The notes under the pieces are model-generated. The model saw nothing but the letters and a program-made list of their open reading frames with translations, did not search any database and had not been told where the DNA came from. From Georgenia_B sunbinii (GTDB lineage Bacteria; Actinomycetota; Actinomycetes; Actinomycetales; Actinomycetaceae): a stretch of 64,000 bases of DNA. The first letter of the stretch is position 1, and the number at the start of each line of letters is the position of its first letter. The position numbers were made by a program, and so were the translations under genes. Shown here one piece after another: positions 59,655 through 64,000 of the stretch. Location of the stretch: the NCBI RefSeq assembly GCF_036421855.1, contig NZ_JAZGOK010000003.1. One strand, 5' to 3'.

Positions 59655-60824
59655 TCAACGGGTGCATTCACCCGCGGGCACCGCGGTGTCGAGGTCGGGG
59701 GCGAGCGCGACGACCGGCAGCAGCTCGGTGGTCGTCATCGCATAGCCCAGGTCGGGATCCGATTCGGCGCGGGCGAAGATGACGCCGGCAGCGGCGCCGT
59801 CGGTGGTGAGGAGCGGTCCCCCGGAGTTGCCCGGCCGCACCTGCGCCGCGAGGGCGTAGATCTCCCGGTCGACGCCCTCCTGCCCACCGAGCCCCGAGCC
59901 CGGCACCGTCTCCACCTCCAGCACCTGGGCGCTACCGGAGGTGAACGGGCCGCCATGGGGGAAGCCCTGGATGATGGCGGGGCTGGCGACCGCGAGGGTC
60001 GGCGCGATGGGCAGCGGCACCGCCCCGGCGTCGTCGACGGCGACCACGGCGAGGTCGACCACGGGGTCGAAGTACACAACCTCGCCCTCGCGCGCGCGTT
60101 GACCGGGGAGCTCGACGATCGGGCGGTCGACGCCGGCGACAACATGGGCGTTGGTCACCAGCCGGTCCTCGGCGATCACGAATCCGGACCCGGTGGAACT
60201 GATGCCACAGGCGTAGGCGGTACCGCTGATGCGCGCCACTGACCGAGCCGCCTGCGCGAGGGCAGGATCGTCGAGGTCGACCTCTGGGAGGCTCGGCCTC
60301 AGCACGGGAACCAGCAGATCGCCGACGGCGGGCAGCCCCTCGTCGAGCACTATGGCCCGTAGCTCGGCGAGCGTACGGCCGACTGGTGCGGGAGTGAGAC
60401 GGTCGATCGTGCGCAGCACGGTCGATGAGCCGATAGCGGGCGCTACGACCGGCACGCCGGTCGCGGTGATCGCCGAACTGGCGAATGACAGCACGAGGGC
60501 GCCGACGACGACGGTGACGCCGCCACCGAGGATCCGATCAAGAAGGCGCAGCGGCGTACGTGCAGCACCGCGCCTCAGGACATTGCCGATACCGGTGCCG
60601 ACCGAGGCGCCGAGCAGCGGCAGGAGGAGCGCCACGACGATGACGGTCGGGCCGCGCCACGCCGACGACGGCAGCATGTCGTTGACCAGCGGGACGAGCC
60701 AGAACGCCGCCACGGCGCCGGCCAGGAGCCCGGTCAGCCCGGCCACGGTCGCGACCAGACCGCGTCTCAGGCCACCCAGGAGGGCGGCGAGCAGGACCAC
60801 GACAAGGAGCAGATCGATGACCAT
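59655..60824 (-). CDS. MarP-like membrane serine protease
   Basis: A 389-residue protein: four N-terminal transmembrane helices of the CvpA type (~1-130), then a trypsin-like periplasmic protease domain (~190-385). The catalytic triad is visible as His in LVTNAHVV, Asp in DPVVDLAVVAV and Ser in QVRPGNSGGPLL. It resembles the mycobacterial acid-resistance protease MarP (Rv3671c), which activates peptidoglycan hydrolases. ATG at 60824 was chosen because GGAG lies ten bases upstream; other starts 60827 and 60833 differ by only 1-3 residues. It lies between the mod operon and array G. Confidence 0.9.
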   Translation of the reverse strand: MVIDLLLVVVLLAALLGGLRRGLVATVAGLTGLLAGAVAAFWLVPLVNDMLPSSAWRGPTVIVVALLLPLLGASVGTGIGNVLRRGAARTPLRLLDRILGGGVTVVVGALVLSFASSAITATGVPVVAPAIGSSTVLRTIDRLTPAPVGRTLAELRAIVLDEGLPAVGDLLVPVLRPSLPEVDLDDPALAQAARSVARISGTAYACGISSTGSGFVIAEDRLVTNAHVVAGVDRPIVELPGQRAREGEVVYFDPVVDLAVVAVDDAGAVPLPIAPTLAVASPAIIQGFPHGGPFTSGSAQVLEVETVPGSGLGGQEGVDREIYALAAQVRPGNSGGPLLTTDGAAAGVIFARAESDPDLGYAMTTTELLPVVALAPDLDTAVPAGECTR

Positions 60825-60947
60825 CACCAACATTCTCCGGCACGACCGGGACTTCGTGGCGATGTGGGGAGCCACGCACCTAGCAGCCCGCTCTCACCCG
60901 GCAACCAGACCGTGACGGCAGACGTGCCGACGGCACGATGACGTGCG

Positions 60948-61030
60948 GACAATCCCGCTCTCGCGGACAATCCCGCTCTCGCGGACAATCCGGCTGTCGC
61001 AGACAATCCCGCTCTCGCGGACAAGGGAGG
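60948..61030 (-). repeat. GACA-N7-TGTC-type array G, reverse orientation
   Basis: Four units at 60948, 60966, 60984 and 61002, plus a partial unit at 61020, all 18 bp apart. Units are GACAATCCCGCTCTC except the third, GACAATCCGGCTGTC. It lies in the 217-bp gap between the MarP-like start and the narI stop. No other feature is recognised in that gap. Confidence 0.9.
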
Positions 61031-61041
61031 GGCAGGGGGGG

Positions 61042-61812
61042 TCAGCGGTTGCGGTTGCGGCGGCGGTCTTGCGGGGTGCCGACCGGCTCCCAGCCGCGCT
61101 TGGGGCCGCGCGACGCGTTGGCGGCCTCGCGGGAGCGGTAGACGATGAAGGGGCGCGTCGAGTAGCCGACCGGCGCGGAGAACGCGTGGATGAGCCGGGT
61201 GAACGGCCACACGAGGAACAGCAAGAACGCGGCGATGATGTGCAGCTTGAACTGGAACGGCACGTCCACCATGAGCTCGGGCATCGGCTGGAAGTAGAAC
61301 AGCGAGCGCAGCCACGGCGAGACGGTCTCGCGGTAGTTGTAGCCGTGGCCGCCGCCGCCGAGGATCTGGGTCTGGATCGTCGCCCACATCCCGAGCCCGA
61401 TCGGCAGCGCGAGCAGGACGTACATGAACTTGTCCATCCGCGTCGTCGCGAGGAACACCGGGCCGGTCTTGCGGCGCCGGTAGATGAGGATGGCGAGCCC
61501 GACGATCGTCATGAGGCCGGCGACCGAGCCCATGTACGTGGCGATGAAGTGGTAGAAGTCCTGCCCGATCCCCACCGCCTCGGTCCACGACGCCGGGATG
61601 AGCAGCCCCATGAAGTGGCCGAGCGCGACGAACAGGATGCCGAAGTGGAACAGCGGCGACCCGAGCCGCAGCAGCGCGTGCTCGTACAGCTCGGAGGAGC
61701 GGGTGGTCCAGCCGAACTGGTCGTAGCGGTAGCGCCAGAACAGCCCGACGACGAACACCGCCATCGCCACGTAGGGGAACACCACCCACGCGAACAGGTC
61801 GAGAGTTGTCAT
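61042..61812 (-). CDS. narI: Respiratory nitrate reductase gamma subunit
   Basis: Membrane b-type cytochrome that passes electrons from quinol to NarH. The 256-residue protein has five transmembrane helices and heme-ligand histidines in FHFGILFVALGHFMGLLIP (helix 2) and in QFKLHIIAAFLLFLVWPFTRLIHAFS (last helix). ATG at 61812 overlaps narJ in ATGA. It is the last gene of the visible narHJI operon; the stop at 61042 is followed by repeat array G. Confidence 0.95.
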   Translation of the reverse strand: MTTLDLFAWVVFPYVAMAVFVVGLFWRYRYDQFGWTTRSSELYEHALLRLGSPLFHFGILFVALGHFMGLLIPASWTEAVGIGQDFYHFIATYMGSVAGLMTIVGLAILIYRRRKTGPVFLATTRMDKFMYVLLALPIGLGMWATIQTQILGGGGHGYNYRETVSPWLRSLFYFQPMPELMVDVPFQFKLHIIAAFLLFLVWPFTRLIHAFSAPVGYSTRPFIVYRSREAANASRGPKRGWEPVGTPQDRRRNRNR

Positions 61813-62507
61813 ACCCGCGCCTCCGTCCTCGATGCGCCACCCGGCGCGTACGGTTCCAGCGGCCCCAGCGCACTGAGGCCGACCATCTCGGTCGGGGGTC
61901 CGGCCGTGATGAGCTCGAGGTACCGGTCCCGGACCTCCTGGGTGACCGGCGGCAGGGTGAGGCACACAGCCTCGACGACGCCCGCGTAAGGGCTGCCCAT
62001 CGCGGCCAGCGCCGAGCGCAGCACCTCGATGCCCTGCCGGTGGGTGCCGAGCAGCCCGCCGGCGATCTCGGCGTCCCCGAGCGCGGAGAACTCGAGCACG
62101 ATCGGCAGGAAGTCCGGCAGCTCGGCGCGGTCGACCTGCCAGCCGGCGGCCCGGTACGCCTCGACGAAGCGCACGAGCGCGGTCCCACGCTTGCGGGTGT
62201 CACCGGTGAGGAAGTACGACAGGTACATCGAGCACTTACGCTTCTGGTCGAAAGTCGCGACGTAGTCCTTGGCCATCGCGTCATGACCACTGGCCTCGGC
62301 GTGCGCGCAGAAGGCCTGGATCCGCTCGGTCACCGGTGCCGGCAGGCCGACGACGGCGTCGCGCACGGTCTCGTAGTCCGTGAGCCGCGCCTCGGACGGG
62401 TAGTCGAGCAGCACCGAGGCGGCCATGTGGGCGACGGCGCGCTGCGTGTCGGTCATCCGCACCGGCGTCAGCGGCTCGAGCCGCGGCGCCCGGATGAAGC
62501 CGCTCAT
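61809..62507 (-). CDS. narJ: Nitrate reductase assembly chaperone
   Basis: System-specific chaperone (TorD-like NarJ) that guides cofactor insertion and folding of NarG. The 232-residue all-helical protein shows HMAASVLLDYPSEARLTDYETV, the NarJ signature YVATFDQKRKCSMYLSYFLTGDTRKRG (~residues 80-108), and LPDFLPIVLEFSAL. Start ATG overlaps the narH stop in ATGA, and its stop overlaps narI; the three are translationally coupled. Confidence 0.95.
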   Translation of the reverse strand: MSGFIRAPRLEPLTPVRMTDTQRAVAHMAASVLLDYPSEARLTDYETVRDAVVGLPAPVTERIQAFCAHAEASGHDAMAKDYVATFDQKRKCSMYLSYFLTGDTRKRGTALVRFVEAYRAAGWQVDRAELPDFLPIVLEFSALGDAEIAGGLLGTHRQGIEVLRSALAAMGSPYAGVVEAVCLTLPPVTQEVRDRYLELITAGPPTEMVGLSALGPLEPYAPGGASRTEARV

Positions 62508-64000
62508 CGCTCCCCCGTCCCGACCTGCGGCTCGTCGCCTCGGGAGTTCTCCCCGGTACGGTCGGTGCCGCCCGCCGCCGGCCCGGGGTCGCCCGCCGGG
62601 TACGGGTCGACCCGGTAGACCGCGGCGCCCTCGTCGATGTTGCCGCTGTGCAGCGGCTCGCCGCCCTCGGAGGGAGCGTCGTCGACGGCGACGGCGGTGG
62701 CCACCCCACCGCCGCGGTCGTCCTCGCGCTCGCCGGGCGCGGGCGGGAACAGCCCGGCCGAGCCGCGGCCGTCCCAGTTGAGCAGGTTGGTGCGGCCCGG
62801 GGTGCTCGGCGAGGTCGCCGAGGTCTGCCGGTCCTGCAGCATCTGGAAGTTCTCCACCGTCGCCGGCACTGATGCCCCCGAGCCGGTGCCGAACGGGCCG
62901 GCGCCGCCCATCCCGGGCCCGCCGTGGACGTCGAGCGAGCAGGCCATCTCCTCGAGCTCGCGGGCGATCTCGGTGTGGGTCGAGGGGATGACGTAGCGGT
63001 CCTCGTACTTGGCGATCGCCAGCAGCCGGTACATCGCCTCGATCTCCTCGCCGGTCATGCCGACGGCGGCCGCGATCTCCTCCTGCGGCTCCTCGCCGAG
63101 GTTGATGTCGCGCATGTAGGAGCGCATCGCGGCCAGCCGGCGCAGCACGAGCTCGACCGGGCCGGGGTCACCGGCCGAGAACAGCTCGGCGAGGTACTCC
63201 AGCGGGATCCGCATCGTCGAGAGCGCGGTGAGCAGCACCTTGGCGTCCTCGCCGTCGTTGCCCGAGGCGGTGACGACGTCGACGACGGGGCTCAGCGGCG
63301 GGATGTACCAGACCATCGGCAGCGTGCGGTACTCCGGGTGGAGCGGCAGGGCCACCTCGTACTCGGTGATGAGCTTCCAGATCGGGGAGTTCTGCGCTGC
63401 CTCGATCCAGTCCTGCGGCATGCCCTCGCGCCGCGCGTTGGCGACGACCTCGGGGTCGAAGGGGTCGAGGAAGACGCCACGCTGCGCGTCGAGGAGGTCG
63501 TGCTCGTTCTCGGTGGCCGCGGCCTCCCCCACCTTGTCGACGTCGTAGAGCACGAGGCCGATGTAGCGCAGCCGCCCCACGCAGGTCTCGGCGCACACCG
63601 TGGGCAGCCCGGCCTCGATGCGCGGGTAGCACATCGTGCACTTCTCGGCCTTGCCGGTCTGGTGGTTGAAGTAGACCTTCTTGTACGGGCAGCCGGTGAC
63701 GCACATCCGCCAGCCGCGGCACTGGTCCTGGTCGACGAGCACGATGCCGTCCTCGGCGCGCTTGTACATCGCGCCCGACGGGCAGGCGGCTACGCAGGAC
63801 GGGTTGAGGCAGTGCTCGCAGATCCGCGGCAGGTAGAACATGAAGGCGGACTCGAACTCGGCCTTGACCGTCGTACTCATCTTCTGCAGGATCGGGTCCT
63901 GCGCCATCGTCTCGGTGGAGCCGCCGAGGTTGTCGTCCCAGTTGGCCGACCACTCGATGCTCATGTTCTCGCCGGTGAGCAGCGACTTGGGACGGGCCAC
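62504..64000 (-). CDS. narH: Respiratory nitrate reductase beta subunit (5' part outside window)
   Basis: Iron-sulfur subunit transferring electrons from NarI to NarG. The visible 498 residues hold the ferredoxin-like cluster motifs ICEHCLNPSCVAACPSGAM, CRGWRMCVTGCPYKKVYFN (with Trp in place of a Cys, typical for the [3Fe-4S] cluster of NarH) and KCTMCYPRIEAGLPTVCAETC. A Pro/Gly/Ser/Asp-rich tail of about 120 residues (~380-498) lies beyond the NarH core and joins narJ. The beginning (upstream of 64000) and narG are not in the window. Confidence 0.95.
   Translation of the reverse strand: MARPKSLLTGENMSIEWSANWDDNLGGSTETMAQDPILQKMSTTVKAEFESAFMFYLPRICEHCLNPSCVAACPSGAMYKRAEDGIVLVDQDQCRGWRMCVTGCPYKKVYFNHQTGKAEKCTMCYPRIEAGLPTVCAETCVGRLRYIGLVLYDVDKVGEAAATENEHDLLDAQRGVFLDPFDPEVVANARREGMPQDWIEAAQNSPIWKLITEYEVALPLHPEYRTLPMVWYIPPLSPVVDVVTASGNDGEDAKVLLTALSTMRIPLEYLAELFSAGDPGPVELVLRRLAAMRSYMRDINLGEEPQEEIAAAVGMTGEEIEAMYRLLAIAKYEDRYVIPSTHTEIARELEEMACSLDVHGGPGMGGAGPFGTGSGASVPATVENFQMLQDRQTSATSPSTPGRTNLLNWDGRGSAGLFPPAPGEREDDRGGGVATAVAVDDAPSEGGEPLHSGNIDEGAAVYRVDPYPAGDPGPAAGGTDRTGENSRGDEPQVGTGER

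Overview
The window is high-GC DNA (roughly 70-75 %) with dense, mostly vertically inherited genes. GTG starts, ATGA overlaps and actinobacterial families are frequent: DUF2530, DUF3027, DUF4011, IdeR, HtaA-domain surface proteins, an XPB helicase with its helicase-associated partner, and the MarP-like protease. The gene set suggests a Micrococcales actinobacterium, perhaps a Georgenia/Cellulomonas relative; this placement is inference. I see no transposase, integrase or phage gene.

Layout. 0-7 kb: end of moeA, galU, a 5-formyl-THF cyclo-ligase, a penicillin-acylase-family hydrolase, an orphan CpaB-like SAF protein and mscL. 7-13 kb: a very large DUF4011/SF1-helicase-like protein with degraded ATPase motifs, coupled to a small hypothetical protein; then a sugar-isomerase-like TIM barrel and tRNA-Arg(CCT). 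13-22 kb: an SRPBCC protein, metZ behind a SAM-type riboswitch, a TPR protein, ddaH, a universal stress protein, an NlpC/P60 hydrolase behind a ydaO (c-di-AMP) riboswitch, ideR/dtxR, a citrate-synthase-like pseudoenzyme and serC. 22-32 kb: a heme/iron locus with two sortase-anchored surface proteins (one with three HtaA domains and a 507-bp tandem repeat), an IdeR box, and hmuTUV. 31-40 kb: marR-MFS pair, a MetE-C-like enzyme, a purine permease, DUF2530, a 2-hydroxyacid dehydrogenase, a second MFS and DUF3027. 40-51 kb: cold-shock protein, SseB-like protein, XPB partner plus XPB helicase, a GATase1-like protein without its cysteine, TPM protein, PspA and an NYN protein. 51-60 kb: amidohydrolase, an AbiEi-like protein, a two-component system, and a molybdate regulator-modABC operon. 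60-64 kb: MarP-like protease, then narI, narJ and narH, which runs off the right edge.

Functional connections. The molybdate operon, moeA and narHJI together suggest nitrate respiration through a molybdenum-cofactor enzyme. IdeR, the iron box, the HtaA proteins and HmuTUV form a coherent heme-iron acquisition module.

The most unusual structure is a family of intergenic arrays made of a 15-bp GACA-N7-TGTC element repeated with an exact 18-bp period. It occurs at seven separate loci and in both orientations. At one locus two arrays face each other across a single gene. I do not recognise this family. Other oddities are three enzyme-like proteins lacking key catalytic residues and a pair of large hairpins sharing one core at 35.0 kb.
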